A stretch of DNA of 14,271 nt from an uncultured Eubacteriales bacterium (GTDB taxonomy: Bacteria; Bacillota; Clostridia; Oscillospirales; Oscillospiraceae), in NCBI GenBank assembly GCA_900546485.1, contig URDK01000076.1:1-14271 (forward strand). The letters are read 5' to 3'. Below the pieces are notes generated by a model. It saw only the letters and a list, made by a program, of their open reading frames with translations, was not told the DNA's origin and made no database searches. Both the position numbers and the translations under genes were made by a program. Of this stretch, positions 7,661 through 14,116 are shown in pieces. Position 1 is the stretch's first letter; every line of letters starts with the position of its first letter.

Positions 7661-7693
7661 GCGCGGCGTCCGCGCTTGACGCCGCGCACTTTT
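7661..7693 (+). terminator. Intrinsic terminator after the lysoplasmalogenase gene
   Basis: GCGCGGCGTC (7661-7670) pairs perfectly with GACGCCGCGC (7678-7687) across a 7-base loop, with a T-run at 7690-7693. The right arm and loop also contain the -35 of the next promoter. Confidence 0.75.
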
Positions 7694-7704
7694 CATGCTA
7701 TTAT
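7676..7704 (+). promoter_or_regulatory. Promoter of the TetR gene
   Basis: TTGACG (7676-7681) and TATTAT (7699-7704) have a 17-base spacer. The -10 abuts the operator-like repeat at 7704-7722, which suggests autorepression. Confidence 0.75.
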
Positions 7705-7722
7705 ACATACCACGCGAATGTA
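7704..7722. promoter_or_regulatory. Candidate TetR operator, copy 1
   Basis: TACAT (7704-7708), a 9-base spacer ACCACGCGA, then ATGTA (7718-7722). The same TACAT-N9-ATGTA arrangement occurs before the MFS gene with a closely similar spacer (ACCAACTGA). It overlaps the end of the -10, as expected for a repressor site. Confidence 0.7.
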
Positions 7723-7736
7723 AAGGAGGGAGCCGA

Positions 7737-8372
7737 ATGTCGCGCAACAAGTACCCGGAGCAGACCGTGGAACGTATACTCGACGCGGCGCAGCGGCTGT
7801 TCCTGGAGAAGGGCTATGAGGCCACTACGATACAGGACATAGTGGACGAGCTGGGCGGGCTGACGAAGGGCGCTATTTACCACCACTTCAAGTCCAAGGC
7901 GGACATCATGAACGCACTGGGCGACCGGATGTTTCTGGAAAGCGACCCCTTCCGCGCCGTGGAGGGCCGAAAGGACCTGAACGGCCTTGAAAAGATGCGT
8001 GAGGTCGTGCGGCTGCACCAGGCCGACGCCGAGCAGCAAAAATTCAGCCGTGAAGCCATGCCCATATTGAAGAATCCCCGCGTGCTCTCGGAGATGTTGG
8101 AGACGAACCGGCGCGAGCTTACGCCGAGGTTCTTGAAGCTCATCGAGGAGGGGCAGCGCGACGGCTCCATCACCACCGAGTACGGCCCGGAGCTTGCGGA
8201 GCTGATACCGCTGCTCACCAGCCTCTGGCTCGCGCCGACGGTGTATCCGGCCACGCCGGAGGGGATGCTGCGCAAGTTCCGCGTCATAGGCGAGATGCTC
8301 TCTGCGCTGGGCCTTCCCGTCATAGACGAGGAGATGCTGCGCCTGGCAGAGGACTGCTTCGCAAAATTCTGA
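7737..8372 (+). CDS. TetR/AcrR family transcriptional regulator
   Basis: A 211-residue regulator. The N-terminal DNA-binding domain (about residues 8-60) has the standard layout: RILDAAQRLFLEKGYEATTI, then DIVDELGGLTKGAIYHHF with the recognition helix, then KSKADI. The C-terminal ligand-binding part is helical and variable. I chose the ATG at 7737 because GGAGGG lies 6 bases before it; an earlier in-frame ATG at 7695 lies upstream of the promoter -10. Most likely it represses itself and the adjacent MFS transporter, because an operator-like repeat sits at both promoters. The ligand is unknown, probably a toxic compound exported by the transporter. Confidence 0.93.
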   Translation: MSRNKYPEQTVERILDAAQRLFLEKGYEATTIQDIVDELGGLTKGAIYHHFKSKADIMNALGDRMFLESDPFRAVEGRKDLNGLEKMREVVRLHQADAEQQKFSREAMPILKNPRVLSEMLETNRRELTPRFLKLIEEGQRDGSITTEYGPELAELIPLLTSLWLAPTVYPATPEGMLRKFRVIGEMLSALGLPVIDEEMLRLAEDCFAKF

Positions 8373-8381
8373 ATATCACAG

Positions 8382-8408
8382 GCTGTCCCAAGCGGACAGC
8401 TCTGTTTT
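8382..8408 (+). terminator. Intrinsic terminator after the TetR gene
   Basis: GCTGTCC (8382-8388) pairs with GGACAGC (8394-8400) over the loop CAAGC, followed by the T-rich TCTGTTTT. It lies 10 bases after the TetR stop, separating that gene from the MFS gene. Confidence 0.65.
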
Positions 8409-8415
8409 GCAAATA

Positions 8416-8438
8416 TACATACCAACTGAATGTATGTA
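8416..8438. promoter_or_regulatory. Candidate TetR operator, copy 2, at the MFS promoter
   Basis: TACAT-N9-ATGTA at 8416-8434 repeats the site before the TetR gene. Here it is extended: TACATAC (8416-8422) is also an inverted repeat of GTATGTA (8432-8438). It overlaps a possible -10 TATACA (8414-8419); I see no convincing -35. GGAGG (8441-8445) follows directly, so a bound repressor would block the start region of the transcript. Confidence 0.72.
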
Positions 8439-8452
8439 AAGGAGGCTATAAA

Positions 8453-9670
8453 ATGCACAAGGATAAGCTGTTTAATCGGGACTTTACGCTTCTGGCGCTG
8501 GGTCAGGCCTTTTCGCTGGTGGGCAATTATGCCCTAAAGATAGCGCTCTCGATGTATGTACTGGAGCTGACGGGGTCGGCGGCCGTTTTCGCGGGCATGC
8601 TGGCTCTGGCCATGGTGCCGACTATTTTGCTCTCGCCCTTCGGCGGGATGCTGGCCGACAGGTGCGACAGGCGAAAGCTGATGGCGGCGATGGACGCGGT
8701 CTCCGGTGCGGCGGTGCTGCTCTCGGTTCCCGCTGTGCGGTATCTGGGAGGGACCCTGCCCGCGGGGGCGCTGCTCGTCGTGCTCTCGGTGCTGGGCGCC
8801 TTTGAGTCGCCGACAGTGCAGGCCTGCGTGCCGCAGCTGCTCTCGGGGGACAACATCCTGCGCGGGAACTCGGTGGTGAACCAGATACAGGCGCTGGCTG
8901 GGTTGGTGACGCCGTTTATGGGCAGCCTGATGTACGCGGCTCTGGGACTGGAGACGGTATTGCTCGCGGCGGGGCTGTGTTTTTGGGTGACGGCGGCGCT
9001 CGAGTGCTTCATACGCCTCGGCCCTCCATCGGAGCGGGAGCGCAGCGGGCTCGCAGCAGCGGTGCGCGAGGATTTCAGGGACAGCCTGCGCTTTTTGCGG
9101 AAGGACGAGCCGGCGGTGCTGCGTCTATTGCTGCTCGCGGCCTGCGCAAGCTTCTTCGCGGCCGGCACGGCGGTAGTGGGCTTCCCGCACCTTGTGCGCA
9201 ATGTGCTGGGGCTTTCGGCCGAGCACTACGGAGCGGCGGAGAGCGCCATGGGCGCGGCGGCTGTGCTGGGCGCCCTGGCGGCGGGCCTCGCGGGGATGAG
9301 ACTGAAAAAGCGCGAGCTGCTCATAGCTTGCTTTGGGTTGTCGCTGCTGCTTGCCGGGCTTGCATTCTTGCTTCCTATTAACGCGCTGGCGCGCTATCTC
9401 GCGCTCACCGCGGCCTTCTGCGTGGGACAGCTGGTGTGCACGATGTTCTCAGTGCTGGCGCTTTCCGAGATACAGCAGCGGACTCCTGAGGGGTTGACCG
9501 GCAAGGTCATGGCGCTGACGATAACCTTTTCCATGTGTGCCCAGCCTCTGGGACAGGTGGCGTACGGCGCGCTTTTCGACTGGGCCGGGACTGCGGCCCA
9601 GCTCGTGCTGCTGCCCACCGGAACCGCGGTCTGCGTCCTCGGTCTTGCCGCCGCCCGGCGGCGCGAATAG
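8453..9670 (+). CDS. MFS efflux transporter
   Basis: Major facilitator superfamily permease of 405 residues with about 12 hydrophobic segments. The signature loop between the second and third segments is GGMLADRCDRRKL (residues about 63-75), and the N-terminus (NRDFTLLALGQAFSLVGNYA) is typical of macrolide- or enterobactin-exporter-like members. It exports a small molecule by proton antiport, as known for the family; the substrate is not identifiable. AAAGGAGG lies 7 bases before the ATG. The gene follows the TetR regulator and carries its operator, so it is probably induced when the regulator binds the exported compound. The sequence is intact. Confidence 0.92.
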   Translation: MHKDKLFNRDFTLLALGQAFSLVGNYALKIALSMYVLELTGSAAVFAGMLALAMVPTILLSPFGGMLADRCDRRKLMAAMDAVSGAAVLLSVPAVRYLGGTLPAGALLVVLSVLGAFESPTVQACVPQLLSGDNILRGNSVVNQIQALAGLVTPFMGSLMYAALGLETVLLAAGLCFWVTAALECFIRLGPPSERERSGLAAAVREDFRDSLRFLRKDEPAVLRLLLLAACASFFAAGTAVVGFPHLVRNVLGLSAEHYGAAESAMGAAAVLGALAAGLAGMRLKKRELLIACFGLSLLLAGLAFLLPINALARYLALTAAFCVGQLVCTMFSVLALSEIQQRTPEGLTGKVMALTITFSMCAQPLGQVAYGALFDWAGTAAQLVLLPTGTAVCVLGLAAARRRE

Positions 9671-9672
9671 AG

Positions 9673-9702
9673 CCGACTGTGCCTCCAATGATACCGACTG
9701 TG
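9673..9702. promoter_or_regulatory. Paired direct repeats resembling a LytTR binding site
   Basis: CCGACTGTG occurs at 9673-9681 and again, identical, at 9694-9702, with a 12-base spacer (21-base period, two helical turns). LytTR regulators are known to bind pairs of 9-bp direct repeats about 12-13 bases apart. On the complementary strand the repeats read ACAGTCGG, similar to known ACAGTT-type half-sites. The pair ends 9 bases before the -35 of the LytTR gene. Confidence 0.7.
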
Positions 9703-9711
9703 TAAAGTCCA

Positions 9712-9740
9712 TTGACGCGAGACCGCGCTTCAGCTATCAT
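9712..9740 (+). promoter_or_regulatory. Promoter of the LytTR-DUF3021 operon
   Basis: TTGACG (9712-9717) and TATCAT (9735-9740) have a 17-base spacer. The start codon lies 24 bases beyond the -10, with a GGGGGG ribosome site. Confidence 0.75.
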
Positions 9741-9763
9741 CGCGGCAGAAGGGGGGCGCGAGA

Positions 9764-10204
9764 ATGAAGGTGGAACTGAAGCTTGACCCTGAATGCCGCG
9801 AGACCAGCGTGCTCGTGAGGACAGACCGCATGACGGAGGACACAGAGCGTCTGCTGCGGAAGCTGCAGGCCTGGTCGGAGCCGATGCTCCTGGGCTTTAG
9901 GGGCGAGGCGGTCTCGCCGCTTGACGAGGCGTCGATCAGCCGCATCTACGCCCAACAGGGGCGCGTCTGCGCCGTGACGGATGAGGGCGAGTTCCAGCTC
10001 AGGCAGAGGCTCTACGAGCTGGAGGAGAGACTCGAGGGAGCGGGATTTGTCAGGATCTCGAACTCGGAGCTGATAAACCTCAAACGCGTGCGCAGCTTTG
10101 ACTTGAGCCTTGCGGGCACCATACGCGTCAGCCTGATGGACGGCTCCACGGCCTGGGCATCCCGCCGCTATGTGGCGAAGCTCAGAAAGACTCTTGGATT
10201 GTGA
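9764..10204 (+). CDS. LytTR-domain transcriptional regulator (stand-alone)
   Basis: A 146-residue protein with no receiver domain. The C-terminal half (about 44-146) is a LytTR DNA-binding domain, with FVRISNSELINLKRVRSF followed by a strand pair and the terminal ASRRYVAKLRKTLGL. The N-terminal 40 residues are a short family-typical extension. AGGGGGG lies 7 bases before the ATG. It is paired with a DUF3021 membrane protein 10 bases downstream, an arrangement known in Firmicutes as a LytTR regulatory system, in which the membrane protein inhibits the regulator. The direct repeats at 9673-9702 suggest it controls its own promoter. The inducing signal is unknown. Confidence 0.92.
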   Translation: MKVELKLDPECRETSVLVRTDRMTEDTERLLRKLQAWSEPMLLGFRGEAVSPLDEASISRIYAQQGRVCAVTDEGEFQLRQRLYELEERLEGAGFVRISNSELINLKRVRSFDLSLAGTIRVSLMDGSTAWASRRYVAKLRKTLGL

Positions 10205-10214
10205 GGTGCTGGAA

Positions 10215-10670
10215 ATGAAAAAACAGGCCATACTGCGCGGCCTGCTGGGCTTTCCGCTCGGCGTTGCAATGGGTCAGTTCATAACCGTCGCTTCCTCCGC
10301 CGCCTCGGGATACGGGACATATTCTGCGGTCATGCCGGAGTTTGCAGCGGAGCTGGGCAGTGAGCTCGGAGCAGTTGCGCTGCAAATGCTGCTCTGCGGT
10401 CTGATGGGCGCAGCCTTCGGCGCCGCCTCGGTCATCTGGCAGCTGGAGCGTTGGAGCATAGCGGCGCAGTCGGCGGCGTATTTCGCCGTGGGCGCGGCGG
10501 CGATGCTGCCGGCGGCCTACATCGCGCACTGGATGGAGCGCAGCGCCGCAGGCTTTGCCGTATACTTCGGCATATACGCCGGTATCTTTGCAGCCGTATG
10601 GCTGGGGCAGTACCTGAGCCTCAGGGCAAGGCTGCGCCGCCTGAACCGGCGGCTCGGTGAGGATATATGA
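10215..10670 (+). CDS. DUF3021 family membrane protein
   Basis: A 151-residue integral membrane protein with four hydrophobic segments (about 8-30, 50-75, 83-105, 113-133) and a basic C-terminal tail. The ERWSIAAQSAAYF stretch is the conserved DUF3021 WS-Q signature. Members lie next to LytTR regulators and are thought to hold them inactive at the membrane. The start at 10215 has GAGG 8 bases upstream; the reading frame extends further back only through the LytTR gene. It is co-transcribed with the regulator, and the gene ends 27 bases before the convergent ligase stop codon. Confidence 0.85.
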   Translation: MKKQAILRGLLGFPLGVAMGQFITVASSAASGYGTYSAVMPEFAAELGSELGAVALQMLLCGLMGAAFGAASVIWQLERWSIAAQSAAYFAVGAAAMLPAAYIAHWMERSAAGFAVYFGIYAGIFAAVWLGQYLSLRARLRRLNRRLGEDI

Positions 10671-10698
10671 AAAGAGGCCGCCCTACGGGGTGGCCTCT
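10667..10698 (-). terminator. Terminator of the minus-strand operon
   Basis: An 11-bp stem (10673-10683 with 10688-10698, one G-U pair) with a 4-base loop. On the minus strand it is followed by TCTTTTCAT. The first arm includes part of the ligase stop codon (10698-10700), so termination follows immediately after the last codon. In the plus direction there is no T-run, so it probably acts mainly on the minus-strand operon. Confidence 0.75.
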
Positions 10699-11900
10699 CA
10701 CAGTATGCAGCGTTTCCCGGCGCAGCAGCCGCAGAAATCGGGTGAGGCCGGACGCACGCCGGCCTTGACGCCGAGCGCGGGATACAGGGCGCGCGCTGCG
10801 CTCTCGAGCGCCGTCGCGGGCACGTCGCCCACGGCGTCGACAATGAGCTGCCCGCCGTCCAGCCGCGCCGAGTAGTCGATGAGCCCGGGCAGGGCAAAGA
10901 GCGCACTGTCCAGGTCCACGATGTCAGGGGTTTCCCGCGCGCGCCGTACGGTGTCCAGCCGCCGCGTAACGCCGCCGCAGGGGCAGGGCTCCGCGAGAAA
11001 GCGCGTGTAATCGCCGGTTTTGTAGCGTATGAGCGGCATTGCCTGCATGTCCACGGTGGTGATGACCAACTCGCCGAACTCCCCGGCGGGCAGCGCCTCG
11101 CCTTCGGGGGAGACTATTTCCGCAATGACGTGGTTTTCCCGCAGGTGCATGCCCTCGTGCGCCGGGCAGGTCACCGCCCCGCCGAGGCACATCTCCCGCG
11201 AGCCGTAGTGCGGGAAGAGCCGCGTGCCGAGCAGCCGCTCCAGCTCGCGTGTCACACCCTCGGGGCAGGCGTCTCCCGAGACGAGCGCACGGCGGAGGCT
11301 CCCCGGAGAACCCATCCAACGTATGAGCCCCAGCAGCGGTACGGGCATACCGATGTACGCCTCGGGGCGCTCGGCCTCGAGCATTTCCGCCTGCTCCGCC
11401 AGCGTGCGGCCAAAGCCGAGCCTCACAGCCCGTGCGCCGAGGTGCTCCACGGCCCGGCAGATGAGCTCGCCCAGGCCGTCGGGGCCCGAGAAGGGCATGG
11501 CGACGCAGACTGTATCACCCGGGGAGACGAACTCACCTATGCCTGCGGCGAAGAAGCCGACGGTGTGCGCGATATCCCGCTCGGTGTAGAATATCCGCTT
11601 CGACGGCCCCGTCGTGCCGCTCGTCGCGCCGGAGATGATGCGGCTCACCTCGGCCTGAGAGGTCAGCAGAAGACCCGGCGCGTTTTCCGCGAGCTGCTCC
11701 GGCGTGGTGAAGGGCAGGCGTCTGAGCTCTGCCAGGCTGCCCAGCCGCTCCGGCAGGCCCTTGTAGAAGCCGCCGCGCGCCTTCTCGCGCGCGAGCAGCT
11801 CGTTCAGGCGCAGGAGTTGGATATCCTCAAGCGTCTCACGGTCGAGGGCTGAAAGGCCCTCGACTTCGCATATCCAGTTTTCAAGCCTCGTCTTTCTCAT
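10698..11900 (-). CDS. AMP-dependent CoA ligase, DVU_1553-like
   Basis: Adenylate-forming enzyme of 400 residues, the second ligase in the window. The nucleotide loop SGATSGTTGPSKR is at 90-102, HYGSREM (the variant of YGxTE) at 231-237, RYKTGD at 292-297 and CPCGG at 306-310. The C-terminus is cysteine-rich (CGCCAGKRC); its GKR is the best candidate for the catalytic lysine region. The family usually lies next to TrsS-type radical SAM genes, as it does here. I chose the ATG at 11900, which overlaps the radical SAM stop codon by four bases (ATGA); a longer frame back to 11948 would only run through the upstream gene. The substrate is unknown. It is the last gene of the operon. Confidence 0.85.
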   Translation of the reverse strand: MRKTRLENWICEVEGLSALDRETLEDIQLLRLNELLAREKARGGFYKGLPERLGSLAELRRLPFTTPEQLAENAPGLLLTSQAEVSRIISGATSGTTGPSKRIFYTERDIAHTVGFFAAGIGEFVSPGDTVCVAMPFSGPDGLGELICRAVEHLGARAVRLGFGRTLAEQAEMLEAERPEAYIGMPVPLLGLIRWMGSPGSLRRALVSGDACPEGVTRELERLLGTRLFPHYGSREMCLGGAVTCPAHEGMHLRENHVIAEIVSPEGEALPAGEFGELVITTVDMQAMPLIRYKTGDYTRFLAEPCPCGGVTRRLDTVRRARETPDIVDLDSALFALPGLIDYSARLDGGQLIVDAVGDVPATALESAARALYPALGVKAGVRPASPDFCGCCAGKRCIL

Positions 11901-13180
11901 TTCCTGTACAGTGCGCGCCCGTCCCTCGCCGTGAGGTTGTAGGCGCAAAAGGGCACCATGCCGCGTTCCATGTCGGCCTCGCTTATGTAGCAGCGCCGGA
12001 GCCTGTCCAGCTCGAGGCTGTCCGCGTCCATGAAGGCCATGCCGGAGACAGTGAAGGTGTTCTCCACGGCCTCGCGCATGAAGCGGTCGAAGCCGTCCTC
12101 GTCAGCGGCGGGCTTTGCCTCAGCCCCCCAGCGCCCGGCGACAAAATCGCGGGCCTCGGAGCTCTTTTTGCAGCAGCAGGCACTCTCCCGCCTCGGCAGG
12201 GCCTTGAGCCTCCCGTCCGGGAGCTTGCGGTAGCTCGCGTGAAAGCTGCACCAGGGGCTCTCGGCCCCGCCGCCGCCGAAGTCCGCAAACTTCATCGCGC
12301 CGCCTGTTTGAGCCTCTATTTCGCGGATGACGCGCGGGATGGTCAGCCGCGTCTCCGGCTCCGGGAGCTCGCAGCGGCCAAAATAGCTCACCGGCTGGAA
12401 GTGCACTCCCCGGACGATCTTGCCTCGCCAGAGTGCGAAGCGCAGTATATTGCCTGTCTCGTCCTCGTTCACGCCCGGCACGAGCGTCGGCACGAGCACT
12501 ACGGGCAGTCCCGCACTCTCGCAGGCATCAATGGCCCTGAGCTTTTCCGCGAGGATATCGCGACCCCGGAGCATCTCATACGTCCCGGGCCGCAGCCCGT
12601 CGAACTGCAGAAAGGCGCAGGAGACCCCCGCCTCGCGCAGCTTCTCGGCATAGCCTGCCTCCGAGGCAAGGCGCAGCCCGTTGGTGTTGAGCTGGAAGAA
12701 GGTGAAGCCCCGCTCCTGGCCCAAACGTACTATCTCGGGCAGATCGTCGCGCATGGTGGGTTCGCCGCCCGAGAGCTGGATGTTGTAGGGTCCGCCGCGG
12801 GCCATGATCATGTCGTAGAGCCGAGCGATCTCGTCGAGACCGAGGTCGCCCTCACCGCCGGCGGAGGCGAAGCAGACCGGACAGCTGAGGTTGCAGCGCC
12901 GCGTGAGCTCGAGCAGGACGCAGCAGCCCTCGCTTTTGTGCCCCGCGCAGAGGCCGCAGTTGTTCGGGCAACCGTCGTCTGCCTCGCCACCGGGGCAGGC
13001 TCCGCCCCAGGCGAGGTACTCGTCCGCGCTGCCCTCCCAGATGAGTGCATCAAAAAAGCCGTGCTCGGGGCAGGTCTTGATGAGATGGACAAACCCGTCC
13101 CCGGCCACGGCTTTTTCTGCGTCTATTGTCCTAAGGCATATGGGACAGACGCTTTTTGTCCTTGCAAATACCTCGTACAT
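11897..13180 (-). CDS. trsS: Radical SAM protein TrsS-like
   Basis: Predicted radical SAM enzyme, 427 residues. In order: CPIC (C12, C15), CPEHG (C37, H40), CPNNCGLCAGH (C71, C75, C78, H81), a CC pair (C86, C87), the radical SAM motif CNLSCPVCF (C96, C100, C103), SGGEPT, QLNTNG, FQPVSYFGR, and a C-terminal CSFHASYRKLPDGRLKAL segment. The order and neighbours match the TrsS family, some members of which are selenoproteins; here no in-frame TGA interrupts the gene and cysteines fill the motifs. The start at 13180 shares its A with the preceding TGA stop (TGATG), and the upstream frame to 13216 is discounted. It is the closest match in the window to the plus-strand protein at 2725-4041. The reaction is uncharacterised. 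The gene name is from memory of family naming. Confidence 0.87.
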   Translation of the reverse strand: MYEVFARTKSVCPICLRTIDAEKAVAGDGFVHLIKTCPEHGFFDALIWEGSADEYLAWGGACPGGEADDGCPNNCGLCAGHKSEGCCVLLELTRRCNLSCPVCFASAGGEGDLGLDEIARLYDMIMARGGPYNIQLSGGEPTMRDDLPEIVRLGQERGFTFFQLNTNGLRLASEAGYAEKLREAGVSCAFLQFDGLRPGTYEMLRGRDILAEKLRAIDACESAGLPVVLVPTLVPGVNEDETGNILRFALWRGKIVRGVHFQPVSYFGRCELPEPETRLTIPRVIREIEAQTGGAMKFADFGGGGAESPWCSFHASYRKLPDGRLKALPRRESACCCKKSSEARDFVAGRWGAEAKPAADEDGFDRFMREAVENTFTVSGMAFMDADSLELDRLRRCYISEADMERGMVPFCAYNLTARDGRALYRK

Positions 13181-13590
13181 CAGGCGAGGCCCCTCTCCGA
13201 GAGCAGCTCGACGCATTTGCCATAGACCTCCTGCACCAGCGCGGGACAGCGGCGCAGCTGGTTCGTGGGGTCGTCCTCGAGTATGCGGTCGCAGCTCTCG
13301 CCGCCGTATTCGGCTGTGCGCTCCCGGAACCAGTCGTGGAATTCCCTGAGCATGGCCTCGCGCTCCTGCGGCTCCATGCCCTCGGAGAAATAGGCGAGGA
13401 AGCAGGCCCCGCCGGTCAGCGCACCGCAGGGGCCGCCGGAAAAACCGATGCCAGCATTGAGCCCGCCCATCGCGCGTATGAGCTCCGGGCAGTCCTTCCC
13501 CTCGGCGTCCAGCGCCAGCTGCATGAGTATCTGCGCGCAGAAATAGCCCTTCCTCGAGAGCTCAAGCATCCTTCCAAACACGTCGTCCAT
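13180..13590 (-). CDS. C-GCAxxG-C-C family protein (DVU_1555-like)
   Basis: A 136-residue protein of the C_GCAxxG_C_C redox-type family. Conserved cysteines are C18 in GYFCAQ, C55 in GPCGALTGG, C63, C100, C115 and C126. The family is thought to bind a metal or cluster or carry disulfides; its exact role is not established. The LIRAMGGLNAGIGFSGGPCG stretch is the family core. AAGGAGG lies 9 bases before the ATG, inside the last codons of the methyltransferase gene, with one base between the two genes. The stop overlaps the radical SAM start. It probably serves the adjacent radical SAM enzyme as an electron carrier or scaffold, by inference from the gene order. Confidence 0.85.
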   Translation of the reverse strand: MDDVFGRMLELSRKGYFCAQILMQLALDAEGKDCPELIRAMGGLNAGIGFSGGPCGALTGGACFLAYFSEGMEPQEREAMLREFHDWFRERTAEYGGESCDRILEDDPTNQLRRCPALVQEVYGKCVELLSERGLA

Positions 13591-13591
13591 T

Positions 13592-14116
13592 TTACCACGC
13601 CTCCTTCCTCAGCACCGCGTAGATATAGCGGCAGTTCCGCACTCCGTCGGGCGGGCCCTCGGCCTTGCCGCGCCAGAGGGCCTCGATGTAATATCGCTTC
13701 CATTCGTCCGTAATGTCCTCGACCGTCTCCGCCCGGAGCCCGGCCGCGAGCGCCGCCCGGCGCAGCCAGTCCTCCCCGCCGGGGCAGATGTCGGAATAGA
13801 GCAGCGCGCCGCCGGGCCTGAGCAGCCTTGCCGCCTCGCGGAGAGCCCCTTCCGGGTCGCCCGTTAGGAAGAACGTGCACTCGCAAAGCGCCGCGTCAAA
13901 GGAGGCGGCGGCGAAGCCGGACGACAGTATGTCGCCGCGCTCCACGTCCGCACCGGGCGTAAGGTCTATACCCACGGCGTCAAAGCCGAGGGCGCGCAGC
14001 CGCCGCACGCTCTCGCCGGAGCCCGCGCCGAGGTCGATGATACGGCAGGGCGGCTCAAGCCCCGCAAGCTCTACGAGCCGCAGAGCGGCGTCAGTGCCGC
14101 CGGGATGCCGCTCCAT
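13592..14116 (-). CDS. trsM: Class I methyltransferase, TrsM/DVU_1556-like
   Basis: A 174-residue SAM-dependent methyltransferase. It begins ERHPGG, then the SAM-binding motif IIDLGAGSGES (26-36), the acidic contact GIDL (49-52), a GD pair at 61-62, CECTFF (78-83), and LRPGGALLYSDICPGG. A cysteine pair CEC near motif II is unusual for general methyltransferases and fits the family. I chose the ATG at 14116, which shares its A with the stop codon of the preceding redox gene; a longer frame to 14194 would run through that gene. The target is unknown. The name is from memory of family naming. Confidence 0.82.
   Translation of the reverse strand: MERHPGGTDAALRLVELAGLEPPCRIIDLGAGSGESVRRLRALGFDAVGIDLTPGADVERGDILSSGFAAASFDAALCECTFFLTGDPEGALREAARLLRPGGALLYSDICPGGEDWLRRAALAAGLRAETVEDITDEWKRYYIEALWRGKAEGPPDGVRNCRYIYAVLRKEAW

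Noticed and set aside
11897..13180. Selenocysteine in the TrsS-like protein
   Set aside because: Some family members are selenoproteins, but no in-frame TGA interrupts this gene or its two paralogs, and cysteines fill the motifs.
12239..13225. Plus-strand open frame opposite the TrsS-like gene
   Set aside because: It mirrors the radical SAM gene on the other strand and has no motif or ribosome site of its own.
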